This document shows positions 28,329-37,620 of a stretch of DNA of 64,000 nucleotides, piece after piece. This stretch comes from Gordonia polyisoprenivorans (GTDB lineage Bacteria > Actinomycetota > Actinomycetes > Mycobacteriales > Mycobacteriaceae): assembly GCF_017654315.1 (NCBI RefSeq), contig NZ_CP072203.1:4588001-4652000 (forward strand), given 5' to 3'. Both the position numbers and the translations under genes were made by a program. The notes beneath the pieces are model-generated. The model saw only the letters and a program-made list of their open reading frames with translations. It was not told the origin of the DNA and ran no database searches. How positions within the stretch are numbered: position 1 is the first letter of the stretch; every line of letters begins with the position of its first letter.

Positions 28329-29430
28329 CGGCCATTCGCCAGCGGATGCCCGCCTCAATGAACTGGTCGATGTCGCCGTCGAGGATGGCGGTCGGGTTGT
28401 TGCTCTCGACGTTGGTCCGCAGGTCCTTCACCATCTGATACGGGTGCAGGACGTAGGAGCGCATCTGGTTGCCCCAGCTCGATCCGCCGTCGCCCTTGAG
28501 CGCATCGAGTTCGGCGCGCTCCTCCTGACGCTTGCGTTCGAGGAGTTTGGCCTGCAGCACCCGCATCGCCGACGCCTTGTTCTGCAGCTGACTCTTCTCG
28601 TTCTGGCAGGTGACGACGATGCCAGTGGGCAGGTGCGTCAGACGCACCGCGGAGTCGGTGGTGTTGACCGACTGGCCGCCGGGGCCCGAGGAGCGGTAGA
28701 CGTCGACCTTCAGTTCGTTCTCGTCGATGTCGATGTGGTCGGTGGTCTCCACCACGGGCAGCACCTCGACCTCGGCGAAGGAGGTCTGCCTGCGGCCCTG
28801 GTTGTCGAACGGGCTGATCCGGACGAGACGATGGGTGCCCTGCTCGACCGAGAGGGTGCCGTACATGTAGGGGGCCTTGACGGCGAAGGTCGCCGACTTC
28901 AGGCCCGCTTCCTCGGCGTAGGACGTGTCATAGACCTCGACGCCGTAGCCGTGCTGCTCGGCCCACCGCACATACATCCGCATCAGCATCTGGGCCCAAT
29001 CCGCGGCGTCGACGCCACCGGCACCGGATCGGATGTTGACCAGTGCGTCACGCGCGTCGTACTCGCCGGCGAGCATGGTCTTGACCTCCATCGCGGCGAT
29101 GTCGGTCCGTAGCGAGGCCCGTTCGGCGTCGGCGTCGGCCAGCGCGCTCGTGCGTTCCTCACCCTCCTCGGACTCGGCGAGCTCGTACAGCACCGGCATG
29201 TCCTCGAGCCGTTGACGCAATTCGGTGACCCGTCGCAACTCCGACTGGGCGTGGGAGAGCTCGCTGGTCACCTTCTGCGCGTGCTCCTGGTCGTTCCACA
29301 ATTCGGGGTCGGAAGCCTGCATCTCGAGCTCTTCGATCCGACGGCGCAGTTCGTCGACGTCGAGCACCTTCTCCACGGTGGTGAGGGTGGTGTCGAGGGA
29401 TTCGAGATCTGCGGTCACGTCGGGATGCAC
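28315..29430 (-). CDS. prfB: Peptide chain release factor 2
   Basis: Terminates translation at UGA and UAA. The 371 residues include the SPF stop-codon recognition tripeptide ([10 protein letters not shown]), the GGQ catalytic motif (SGPGGQSVN) and a long helical N-terminal domain. The frame is continuous, so the programmed +1 frameshift of many bacterial prfB genes is absent, as usual in actinobacteria. Heads the leftward block prfB-mscS-(membrane protein)-ftsEX-smpB. Confidence 0.97.
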   Translation of the reverse strand: MHPDVTADLESLDTTLTTVEKVLDVDELRRRIEELEMQASDPELWNDQEHAQKVTSELSHAQSELRRVTELRQRLEDMPVLYELAESEEGEERTSALADADAERASLRTDIAAMEVKTMLAGEYDARDALVNIRSGAGGVDAADWAQMLMRMYVRWAEQHGYGVEVYDTSYAEEAGLKSATFAVKAPYMYGTLSVEQGTHRLVRISPFDNQGRRQTSFAEVEVLPVVETTDHIDIDENELKVDVYRSSGPGGQSVNTTDSAVRLTHLPTGIVVTCQNEKSQLQNKASAMRVLQAKLLERKRQEERAELDALKGDGGSSWGNQMRSYVLHPYQMVKDLRTNVESNNPTAILDGDIDQFIEAGIRWRMADVEA

Positions 29431-29461
29431 GGTTATTCAGGGTACCGGCTGGGACGCGCCG

Positions 29462-29860
29462 TCAGGACGTCGGCGGCGGCATCTCCCCCGGGACCTGCGG
29501 CTGCGGCGGGAGTTCACCGAAATGCCAACTGGTCTCGGCCTTGCCCGGCTTGTAGACCACCGGGTGTTCGGAGCCGATCTGCGGCCACGGTTGGCCTTGT
29601 TCGAGCACCATCGTCCCGTAGACCTCGGCCGGTCGGGTGCCCGGACCGACAATGGTGCCCGACACGGTGCAGAACGCCTCGCCCTTGCTGTCGGCCTCGG
29701 GTCGCTCGCTGACCCCGGTGAGGGTCATCGTTCCCTGCACCAGGCCGGTACCGCCGCGGGCGCTGCCTCCGATGCCGCCGACCCGGCGGCCACGCATCTG
29801 CATGATCATCGCGACGGCCATGACCGCCAGGAGGATGGCGATCGTGACGGTGATCCACAT
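29462..29860 (-). CDS. Small membrane-anchored protein of unknown function
   Basis: About 132 residues from ATG 29860: one N-terminal TM helix ([18 protein letters not shown]), then a beta-rich domain with Gly-rich linker and Pro-rich end. An upstream in-frame extension would overlap the divergent hisN gene. No family recognised. Confidence 0.65.
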   Translation of the reverse strand: MWITVTIAILLAVMAVAMIMQMRGRRVGGIGGSARGGTGLVQGTMTLTGVSERPEADSKGEAFCTVSGTIVGPGTRPAEVYGTMVLEQGQPWPQIGSEHPVVYKPGKAETSWHFGELPPQPQVPGEMPPPTS

Positions 29861-29905
29861 GACGGCCACCCTACCGGGCCCGGCCTCCGCGTTAGGCTTT
29901 CGCGC

Positions 29906-30709
29906 GTGACCTCCCACCCCGTTCCCGAATCCGACGATTCCGACCTCGGTATCGCGCTGTCGCTGGCGATCGCCGCCGACGATCTCACCATGGCGCGTTT
30001 CGGGGCGCTGGACCTACAGGTGTCGCAGAAACCCGACCTCACCCCGGTCTCCGACGCCGATCTGGCCTGCGAGGAGATGATCCGCGAGCACCTGTCGCGC
30101 CGGCGTCCCGACGACGTCGTACTCGGCGAGGAGTTCGGTGGCGAGGCGACGAGATCGGGACGCCAGTGGGTGATCGACCCGATCGACGGGACCAAGAACT
30201 TCGTGCGCGGTGTTCCGGTGTGGGCAACGTTGATCGCGCTGCTCGTCGACGGCGTTCCGACGGTCGGTGTGGTCTCGGCGCCCGCGCTGCGTCGGCGTTG
30301 GTGGGCAGCGCAGGGCCAGGGTGCGTTCGCGGAGTTCGACGGCCGCACCCGGTCGTTGTCGGTGTCGGGCGTCGCCGACGTGGCCTCGGCGAGCCTGGCG
30401 TTCTCCAGTCTGTCCGGGTGGGCGCAGGCAGGCATCCGCGACAAGTTCATCGCGCTCACCGACGAGGTGTGGCGGGTGCGCGGATACGGCGACTTCTTCA
30501 ACTACTGTCTCGTCGCCGAGGGCGCGGTCGACATCACCGCAGAGCCCGAGGTCTCACTGTGGGATCTCGCGGCCCTCGACATCCTCGTCCGAGAGGCCGG
30601 TGGACGCTTCACCGCGCTCGACGGGACGCCCGGCCCCCGGGGTGGCAACGCGGTGGCCAGCAACGGACTGCTGCACGACGCGGTACTCACCGCGCTCGCC
30701 GCGGACTGA
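29906..30709 (+). CDS. hisN: Histidinol-phosphatase, inositol-monophosphatase type
   Basis: Mg-dependent phosphatase; in actinobacteria this subgroup (HisN) performs the penultimate step of histidine synthesis. The IMPase motifs are complete: [18 protein letters not shown] and [18 protein letters not shown] 29906 gives 267 residues beginning [14 protein letters not shown]. It stands apart from other his genes, as usual for hisN. General inositol phosphatase activity remains possible. Confidence 0.88.
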   Translation: MTSHPVPESDDSDLGIALSLAIAADDLTMARFGALDLQVSQKPDLTPVSDADLACEEMIREHLSRRRPDDVVLGEEFGGEATRSGRQWVIDPIDGTKNFVRGVPVWATLIALLVDGVPTVGVVSAPALRRRWWAAQGQGAFAEFDGRTRSLSVSGVADVASASLAFSSLSGWAQAGIRDKFIALTDEVWRVRGYGDFFNYCLVAEGAVDITAEPEVSLWDLAALDILVREAGGRFTALDGTPGPRGGNAVASNGLLHDAVLTALAAD

Positions 30710-30831
30710 GACGGACCCGGGCGGGTCGGACGCACCTGTCCAATCGACGAGTTGCCGACGAAAGTGCTTCGGGGACTCCCCTGTTCGACCTAGCGTCGAC
30801 AGGAGACCCGCACCGACGTCAGGAGTTCTCC

Positions 30832-31230
30832 ATGCCCGGCTTCCCCGCCCTCACCCACGTTGCGATCACCGTCGCCGACCTGGAGATCAGCCGGTCCTGG
30901 TACAGCCGCCTGTTCGGCGCCGAGCCCGTCCTCGAGGAGGACGAGGAGTCCGGCGCGTTCCACCACGCCGTGTACGCCCTCGACGGCGGCACGCTGTTCG
31001 GTCTGCACACCCACACCGACTCGACGCCGTCGGAGGTGTTCAGCGAGAAGCGCACCGGACTCGACCACGTAGCGTTCGCGGTCGGACAGGACGACCTCGA
31101 GCGGTGGTGCACCCGGCTCGACGAGCTCGGCATCGCCCACGGCGGCATCAAGCACGCGGCGTACGGGTCGGGCATCTCCTTCCGCGACCCCGACAACATC
31201 GCACTGGAGTTCTTCGCCCCACCGGCGTAG
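30832..31230 (+). CDS. VOC-superfamily (glyoxalase/bleomycin-resistance) protein
   Basis: A 132-residue single-module vicinal-oxygen-chelate protein. HVAITV, a central HHAVYAL segment, GLDHVAFAV and a C-terminal RDPDNIALEFF provide potential metal-binding His and Glu residues. ATG 30832 follows AGGAG. Function (lyase, dioxygenase or binding protein) cannot be set from the sequence. Confidence 0.85.
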   Translation: MPGFPALTHVAITVADLEISRSWYSRLFGAEPVLEEDEESGAFHHAVYALDGGTLFGLHTHTDSTPSEVFSEKRTGLDHVAFAVGQDDLERWCTRLDELGIAHGGIKHAAYGSGISFRDPDNIALEFFAPPA

Positions 31231-31522
31231 ATCGCGTTGGTCGGCCCCGGTCGAGGTCGGTGACGAAGCCGGGCCGGCCGGTTTCGGCTTTTACCGGGCG
31301 ATCGTCGCCGCGGAATGGCGTGCGCCGTCGCAGCACCGTCGAAACTCTAACGGCCCGTGAATGATCGAGTGAACGCAGACGCTAAAGGCGCCGTGCACAT
31401 CGAGGATCACTGTGGACGGGCGGGCTGTCGGCGTTCCGTGCCGAACACCGGTCAGCGGTACCCACCCCGCAGGGCGTGTCTCCCAATTCCTCTGCGATGG
31501 ATTTGCGGAGGAGCTCTTTCGT

Positions 31523-31679
31523 CCCGGTGGTCGAGCAGCCCAGTGGCGCTTTCATCCCGGTGGTCGAACTGCCCGGTGGCGCTTTCCTTCCGGTGGTCGA
31601 GGTGTCGAGGAGCGTTAGCGACGAGCCGTTCTCTCGGTGGTCGAGGTGCCGAGGAGCGTTAGCGACGAGCCTCGAGACC
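31523..31679 (-). repeat. Repeat cluster downstream of the DUF222-HNH gene
   Basis: Two units of a 33-bp tandem repeat (31523-31588, each CCCGGTGGTCGA...GTGGCGCTTTC) lead into a partial (31592-31626) and a full (31636-31679) copy of the dispersed CTCGAGG/CCTCGACCAC element. The full copy reads in the same direction as the HNH gene and begins 48 bp past its stop. 31231-31522 contains nothing recognisable. Confidence 0.75.
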
Positions 31680-31727
31680 TGTTGCACCGCTGCTGGTTTC
31701 CAACCCCACACCGAAGCACGTGACGGT

Positions 31728-33399
31728 CTAGAACCCGCAGTCGCCGAGGAGCTGGGCGAGTCGAGTTTCGACCAGCGAGTCCGGGCTGGGATCAGGGTGG
31801 AGGATTTCGACGAGGTCGTAGTATCCGTGTCCGATCGGGATTCGGCTGCGGCGGATTCGGTTGGTGGGCAGCATCGAGTCCCGGTCGTCGCTTGTGGCGA
31901 GATCGGTATCGGCAGCAGCGGCCGCACGTGGTGGTGGGTCGGGTGGTGGGTGCAATTCCGCGCGGATACGCGCGAGTGCCGCAGCGTAGGTGGCCCCGAC
32001 ATCCGGTAGTGCGTTGGTGCGTTTCGGGTTCGGTTCGGCTGCGCCGACGGGCGTGTTTGTGCGCCACCAGCATCGTCCGGCCCACGGCCCGTCCCGATAG
32101 ATGCCGGTCGTGAATTGTCCGGGTTTGTCGCCGACCATCCGGTTGTGTTTGCCGCAGGCGGGGGCGAGGTCACCGATGTTGGTGAGTCCGCCTTTCGCAT
32201 GATCTTTGGTGGCGTGATGAATTTCGACGTGCGCGGCAGGTTGAGTACACCCGGGAAACGAGCAGTACTCACCGCCGTCTTTGGCGAACAGGGCGATCCG
32301 CTGCCCCTGGCTCGCTAACCTCGCCCGACCCAAATACAGCGGAAGACTGGTGTGGTCGTCGAACACCGCCAACCACGGCTGACTGTGGGCAGCCAACGCG
32401 ATCACATCCCGGATTGGGAGGAGGGTGCCGGTCGCCGTGACGCCCATCCCGGTCTGCGCAATCAACTCCGACAGCGATGCTTTGATGATCAGATGCGGTG
32501 GTAGGCCGCGATGCGAGTGCGGGCCGAGTCCGACATCGAGTCCGGCGCGTAGGACTGCTTCCAACGCATCATGGTTGCGTTGCACCTGATCACGGTGATC
32601 GCGGGCCGCGGCAGCCGCCACCTGGTCGGGGTCGGCATCCTCGCGACTACCGGTCGGGGACTCCGGATCGGCGGGATTGTTCATTCCAGGCGCCGCCCAC
32701 GCGGCGAGTACTGCTTCGAGGTGCGCGGTCAGAGTGGGAGTCATCTGCCCCGACAGGCCACTCATTTTTTGGGCGTTCTGCCGCCCGATGCGGATCTGGC
32801 GGTGGCGTTGCCGATCAGCATCGTCGGTCAACTCACCGTCGGGGTCGAGGTGCGCCAACACCCGTGCCCCCAAAATCCGCAGATCCGAGGGGGGTGTGGG
32901 TGCGGGCGAACCCGGCCATCGTGGCGTCGGCCGACATTTTCTCGTCGAACGGCACTGTCGTAGGTATGCGGTCCAACACATCGATCACCACCGCCGCATG
33001 CGAGGGGCCGGCCGCACCGGAGGCCATCGCCTCAGCCAACGCCGGATATTTCGGCGCAGCAACCTCGCCGGTGACGGTGTGGAAGGTGGCGGTCGCTTTG
33101 AGTTGTTTCCACCGCCGCCACGGTTCCGACACACGCAACAAGCCGATCATGGCGTCGATGATCGACCCGAACCCGTACTCGCGGGCCAGATGGCGGTCGG
33201 AGAACTCGACGATCTGCCGATCGCCTTGGACGGTGACGCGGGTGATCAACCGTTCGGTGGACTGCGCGACCGACACCAGGTCATCGTTGGACAGGCCGGT
33301 CAAATCATCGGTGGCCAACTCGTCCATCAGCGTGTGGGCGAGGGCGAGTTTCTGGGTGGTCGACAACCCAGAAACGTCGGGCAGTGCGGTGTCGACCAT
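31728..33399 (-). pseudogene. DUF222/HNH endonuclease (13E12-type), frameshifted
   Basis: Start ATG 33399 behind GGGGGG gives a normal DUF222 N-terminal half (to ...ARTHTP). At a run of six G (32889-32894, + strand) the frame shifts, and the rest (SDLRILGARVLAHLDPDGEL onward) continues one frame over to the stop at 31728. Removing one base makes a single protein of about 556 residues with a C-terminal HNH domain (CSFPGC, EIHHA, HNRM). The role of this family is unsettled; in mycobacteria 13E12 genes are repetitive and some are SOS-regulated. Repeat clusters flank it on both sides. Sequencing error is an alternative to real inactivation. Confidence 0.85.
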
Positions 33400-33540
33400 G
33401 ATTGTCACCCCCCGGCGATAGCGCACATGTGTTTGTGTGCTGTTGTGTTCGAGTATATGTCGGGTTTGTCGGGTTGGCAAGGGGTTGTCGAAAGTTTTTT
33501 CGTACGGGTTTGATGGTGGGGTTTCAGCGTGGGTTCGGCA

Positions 33541-33690
33541 GGGTCTCGAGGCTCGGCGCCTGGGGCGCCTCACACCTCGACCACCGATGAACGGCTCGGC
33601 GCCTGGGGCGCCTCGCACCTCGACCATCGATCGGCGAAGGACCTTGGGCGCCTCGCACCTCGACCACCGATCGGAAAGGGCTCCGGCGGA
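33541..33690 (+). repeat. Tandem copies of the dispersed element upstream of the HNH gene
   Basis: GGTCTCGAGGCTC at 33542 starts a series of three units sharing GGCGCCTnnGGCGCCTC-type inner and CACCTCGACCA outer arms, at spacings of 43 and 40 bp; degenerate traces continue to about 33720. Orientation is opposite to that of the copy downstream of the gene. Confidence 0.7.
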
Positions 33691-33986
33691 AGCGCCCCGA
33701 CCATTGATTGGGAAGGACCTGGGGACCTCATGCCTCGACCGGCCTCCCACCGGTTGTGCCAGTTGAGGATGCGCTCGGGACTGCACCGAACATCTTCTCG
33801 CGCAACAGCTCCCGGATTCGTTCTCGGTGGAGGCTGCAGCAGCGGCACTGCAGCCGCCCTCGGGGCGCTGCCCGAACATCCCGCTTTGCCGCCACGATCA
33901 CCTTGGGGCTCGACTTCCCCGCGGTGTTGGTCGCCGACATGCGGGACCGGCTGAAACGCGACGATGTGCCGTCAACTGCACATCTT
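33691..33986. other. Intergenic region without a supported gene
   Basis: Degenerate repeat traces, then about 250 bp with coding-like composition. A + strand stretch (LGLDFPAVLVADMRDRL, about 33904-33955) looks like a fragment of an unidentified gene but has no start and runs into the antisense of the next gene. Confidence 0.4.
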
Positions 33987-34646
33987 TCAGAACTCGGCCG
34001 CGGACTCCTGATCGACTACGACGAATTCGGTTGCCGCGTCCTTCATCTCGCTCAATCGTGAGTAGTGGATGCCGGTCCCCGCGTCGGACAGGATGGCCTG
34101 ATGGATGGGCACCGCGACGCGTGGCGCCATGGCACGTAGGTAATCCACGGACTCACTGAGTTTCATCCACGGCGCCGCCGAAGGCAGGGCGAGGACGTCG
34201 ACCTTCTCGAACGGGATGTAGAACGAGTCGCCCGGGTGCATGAACCGCCCGGCGCCCTGCGACGAGTCGAGGACGTAGGCGACGTTGTCGATGACCGGGA
34301 TCTCCGGATGGATCACCGCATGCCGACCGCCGGTCATCCGGGCGGTGACCGCGCCGATGTCCACCTGCTGCCCGGGGTGCGCCGGGGTCCACTCCCCCGC
34401 CGAGTCGGCGTCGTTGAGTTGCCGGGCGGTTTGCGGATCGGCGTATCGGAGGGCGTGTGGATTGGCCGCGATGAGATCCGGCAGCCGCGCGGGGTCACAG
34501 TGATCGGGATGTTGGTGGGTGATCAGGATCGCGTCGAGTCCGGTGATGCCCTCGAAACCGTGGGAGAAGTTTCCCGGATCGAACAGGATCTTCGCCCCAT
34601 CGAGTTCGACCAGCAGGCACGAATGACCGAAGTGCGTGAGTTGCAT
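33987..34646 (-). CDS. MBL-fold metallo-hydrolase (UlaG-like)
   Basis: A 219-residue metallo-beta-lactamase-fold hydrolase. HFGHSC starts the fold; THQHPDHCD supplies the metal-binding HxHxDH motif; later Asp/His residues (MHPGDS, VPIHQ) complete the site. ATG 34646 is at the family-typical start. Related to UlaG lactonases; the substrate is unknown. Divergent from the acyl-CoA dehydrogenase pair, with the operator pair between them. Confidence 0.88.
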   Translation of the reverse strand: MQLTHFGHSCLLVELDGAKILFDPGNFSHGFEGITGLDAILITHQHPDHCDPARLPDLIAANPHALRYADPQTARQLNDADSAGEWTPAHPGQQVDIGAVTARMTGGRHAVIHPEIPVIDNVAYVLDSSQGAGRFMHPGDSFYIPFEKVDVLALPSAAPWMKLSESVDYLRAMAPRVAVPIHQAILSDAGTGIHYSRLSEMKDAATEFVVVDQESAAEF

Positions 34647-34761
34647 GCCTCCACTGTGCTCCCGGCGGCCTCATGTGTCAGCGAACCGCTTCATAACCCC
34701 TGGTCGCCCCGGCACGCACGGCCGGCGAACGAGCCCCGGCGGACAAACACGTGACATTCTT

Positions 34762-34800
34762 CTTACCCATGAGTAAGATCTGTTCTTACCGCCGGGTAAG
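34762..34800 (+). promoter_or_regulatory. Tandem operator CTTAC-N6-GTAAG
   Basis: Two 16-bp dyads with identical arms, CTTAC-CCATGA-GTAAG (34762-34777) and CTTAC-CGCCGG-GTAAG (34785-34800), lie 23 bp apart centre to centre and 46 bp before the first acyl-CoA dehydrogenase gene. Identical arms with unrelated cores argue for a protein-binding site, probably a TetR-type fatty-acid regulator encoded elsewhere. Confidence 0.65.
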
Positions 34801-34845
34801 GTATCCCGGAGCCGTACCGCCCCACCCAGTCAACCACTGCGAGAA

Positions 34846-36234
34846 ATGGTGAACATGTCTACTCACACCGAACCCCGCGACACCTCCGCCGTCGGGAAGA
34901 CCCGTCATCCCCGCAACTTCATCGGTACCGCGATGCGCGTGCTGACCACGGTCACGGGCTCGGAGTTCGCCGAGAAGTACCAGATCCGTGAACCCATCAA
35001 CCGGATCGCGTACCAGGCGACCAAGACCGGGTTCCAGACCCTCGGCGCCGCCAACCGCGCCTTCTCGAAGGTGCAGGGCGGGTCGGCTCCGGCCAAACGG
35101 CTGACGACCACACCCAAGGGCTACTTCAATCTCACGCCCGACGACGAACAGCAGATGATCGCCGAGACGGTCAAGGAGTTCGCCACCGAGATCCTGCGTC
35201 CGGCCGCCTACGACGCCGACGCCGCGGCCACCGCGCCGGAGAGCATCGTCAAGCGCTCCGCGGAACTCGGCATCACCATGATCAACGTCCCCGAGGAACT
35301 CGACGGCGCGGCCACCGAGCGCGGGGTCGTGACCAACGCGTTGGTCGCCGAGGCGATGGCCTACGGCGACATGGGTCTCGCGCTGCCGCTGCTCGCCCCG
35401 AGCGGTGTGGCCACCACGCTGACGAACTTCGGCAGCGACGGCCAGCAGAAGACCTACCTGCCCGACTTCGCCGGTGAGAACGTCCCGCAGTCGGCGGTCG
35501 TGATCGCCGAACCGCGCCCGCTGTTCGACGCATTCTCGTTGCAGACCAAGGCAACCCGCGTGCCCAGCGGCTACCGGCTCAACGGCGTGAAGTCGTTCGT
35601 ACCGGCCGCGGGGTCGTCCGAACTGTTCATCGTCGGCGCGCAACTCGACGGCCGGCCCGCACTGTTCATCGTCGAATCCGACTCCAAGGGCCTGATCGTC
35701 GAGGCCGACCCCGGCATGGGTGTGCGCGCCGCAGGCATGGGTCGACTGCTGCTGCAGGACGTCGCGGTGCCGGAGTCGGCGCTGCTCGGCGAAAGCTCGC
35801 CCGAAGCCTCCGATGCCGCCTTCGCGGCGTATCGCGACGTGGTGCGGCTGTCGCGTCTGGGCTGGTCGGCACTGGCCGCCGGAACGGGTCGGGCCGTCCT
35901 CGACTACGTCATCCCCTACGTCAACGAGCGTGAGGCGTTCGGCGAGCCGATCTCCAACCGCCAGGCGGTGGCCTTCATGGTCGCCACCATCGCCACCGAG
36001 CTCGACGGCATCCGTCTGGTCACCCTGCGCGGCGCCTCGCGCGCCGAGCAGGGCCTGTCGTTCGCCCGCGAGGCCGCCCTGGCGCGCAAGCTCACCATCG
36101 ACAAGGGCCTGCAGATCGGTCTCGACGGCATCCAGCTGCTCGGCGGCCACGGCTTCACCAAGGAACATCCGGTCGAGCGTTGGTACCGCGACCTGCGTGG
36201 CGCGGGTATCGGCGAGGGCATCGTCGTCCTGTAA
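34846..36234 (+). CDS. Acyl-CoA dehydrogenase family protein (first of pair)
   Basis: FAD-dependent dehydrogenase fold for beta-oxidation, 462 residues. An extra N-terminal segment (about 80 residues) precedes the ACAD domain. The C-terminal helix bundle contains GLQIGLDGIQLLGGHGFTKEHPVERWYRD. The catalytic Glu position is not obvious, so this may be a partner subunit of the next gene product, since heteromeric ACADs are common in mycolate bacteria. ATG 34846 or ATG 34855. Controlled by the tandem operator upstream. Confidence 0.9.
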   Translation: MVNMSTHTEPRDTSAVGKTRHPRNFIGTAMRVLTTVTGSEFAEKYQIREPINRIAYQATKTGFQTLGAANRAFSKVQGGSAPAKRLTTTPKGYFNLTPDDEQQMIAETVKEFATEILRPAAYDADAAATAPESIVKRSAELGITMINVPEELDGAATERGVVTNALVAEAMAYGDMGLALPLLAPSGVATTLTNFGSDGQQKTYLPDFAGENVPQSAVVIAEPRPLFDAFSLQTKATRVPSGYRLNGVKSFVPAAGSSELFIVGAQLDGRPALFIVESDSKGLIVEADPGMGVRAAGMGRLLLQDVAVPESALLGESSPEASDAAFAAYRDVVRLSRLGWSALAAGTGRAVLDYVIPYVNEREAFGEPISNRQAVAFMVATIATELDGIRLVTLRGASRAEQGLSFAREAALARKLTIDKGLQIGLDGIQLLGGHGFTKEHPVERWYRDLRGAGIGEGIVVL

Positions 36235-36261
36235 GGCGACCCGGGAATCGAGGACACAGTC

Positions 36262-37482
36262 ATGAGCATCAATCTGGAACTGCCGAAGAAGCTCGGCGTC
36301 ACCATCGATCAGGCCCATCAGGCCGCGGCGGAGATCTTCCGTCCCATCTCGCGCAAATACGATCTGCGCGAACACGATTACCCGGTCGAGCTCGACACCC
36401 TGGCGAGCCTGTACGACGGTCTGGCCGAGACCGGCCAGGCCGGTGCCGGCGCCGATGCCGGCCGGAGCAAGGACAAGGGCAAGGAGCGTCCCGAGGGCGT
36501 CGTGGTCAACGGCGGCAACATGCAGTCGGTGGTCAACGTGATGGAGACCTCCTGGGGCGACGTCGGCCTCATGTTGTCGATTCCCTATCAGGGACTGGGA
36601 AATTCGGCGATCGCCGCGGTCGCGACCGACGAGCAGCTCGAGCGCTTCGGCAAGGTGTGGGCGGCGATGGCCATCACCGAGCCCAGCTTCGGCTCGGACT
36701 CGGCCGCGGTCACCACCACCGCCACCCTCGACGGCGACGAGTACGTCATCAACGGCGAGAAGATCTACGTCACCGCAGGTTCCCGCGCCAGCCACATCGT
36801 GGTGTGGGCGACCCTGGACAAGAGCCTCGGGCGTGCCGCCATCAAGAGCTTCGTGGTTCCACGCGAACATCCCGGCGTCGAGATCGCACGGCTGGAGCAC
36901 AAGCTCGGCATCCGCGTCTCCGACACCGCGGTGATCCGCTTCGAGAATTGCCGCATCCCCAAGGAGAACCTCCTCGGCAGCCCCGAGGTGGATACCAAAA
37001 AGGGATTCGGCGGGGTCATGCAGACCTTCGACAACACCCGGCCCCTGGTGGCAGGCATGGCTGTCGGGGTGGCGCGTGCCGCGCTGGAGGAACTCCGACG
37101 GATTCTCGACGAGGCCGGCATCGAGGTCGACTACGATCGCCCCGCAGCCGACCAGCATGCCGCTGCCGCAGAGTTCATCCGGCTGGAATCGGACTGGGAG
37201 GCAGCGTATCTGCTGACCATGCGGGCGTGCTGGATGGCCGACAACAAGCAGCCGAACTCGCTGGAGGCCTCGATGGCCAAGGCCAAGGCCGGGCGCACGG
37301 GTACGGACGTCACCAACAAGGCGGTCGAATTGGCCGGTACGCCAGGCTATTCCGAGCGTCTGCTGCTCGAGAAGTGGGCCCGCGACTCGAAGATCCTCGA
37401 CATCTTCGAGGGCACCCAGCAGATCCAGCAACTCATCATCGCCCGCCGGGTGCTCGGCAAGAGCAGCGCCGAACTGAAATGA
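36262..37482 (+). CDS. Acyl-CoA dehydrogenase family protein (second of pair)
   Basis: A 406-residue acyl-CoA dehydrogenase. FAD-binding segments (AITEPSFGSDSA, YVTAGSRASHIVVWA), the mid domain, and C-terminal ILDIFEGTQQIQQLIIARRVLG, which holds the Glu usually acting as catalytic base. Starts 27 bp after its neighbour, likely one operon and one complex. An ordered insert (about residues 55-80, Lys/Gly-rich) is slightly unusual. A bidirectional hairpin follows. Confidence 0.92.
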   Translation: MSINLELPKKLGVTIDQAHQAAAEIFRPISRKYDLREHDYPVELDTLASLYDGLAETGQAGAGADAGRSKDKGKERPEGVVVNGGNMQSVVNVMETSWGDVGLMLSIPYQGLGNSAIAAVATDEQLERFGKVWAAMAITEPSFGSDSAAVTTTATLDGDEYVINGEKIYVTAGSRASHIVVWATLDKSLGRAAIKSFVVPREHPGVEIARLEHKLGIRVSDTAVIRFENCRIPKENLLGSPEVDTKKGFGGVMQTFDNTRPLVAGMAVGVARAALEELRRILDEAGIEVDYDRPAADQHAAAAEFIRLESDWEAAYLLTMRACWMADNKQPNSLEASMAKAKAGRTGTDVTNKAVELAGTPGYSERLLLEKWARDSKILDIFEGTQQIQQLIIARRVLGKSSAELK

Positions 37483-37525
37483 GTCGCACCGGCCGATGAC
37501 CCCCACGGCCGGCATTGAACAAGAG

Positions 37526-37558
37526 ATCGCCCCGCGGACACCACGTCCGCGGGGCGAT
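37526..37558. terminator. Bidirectional hairpin terminator
   Basis: A perfect 14-bp GC-rich stem (37526-37539 with 37545-37558) and 5-nt loop ACCAC between the convergent acyl-CoA dehydrogenase and MFS genes. Confidence 0.8.
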
Positions 37559-37620
37559 TCCCGTCGGTGCGGATGTGTCGGTGTCCGTCGCGGTGTCGGT
37601 CCGGGAGGACGCGAACCGGC

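Noticed and set aside
33446..33464. Possible LexA (SOS) box upstream of the DUF222-HNH gene
   Set aside because: Only one half-site (GTTCGA) is good; the other arm does not match TCGAAC-N4-GTTCGA.
34786..37515. A 909-codon open frame on the minus strand
   Set aside because: It is antisense to two clear acyl-CoA dehydrogenases, has biased shadow composition and no domain; high GC keeps antisense frames open.
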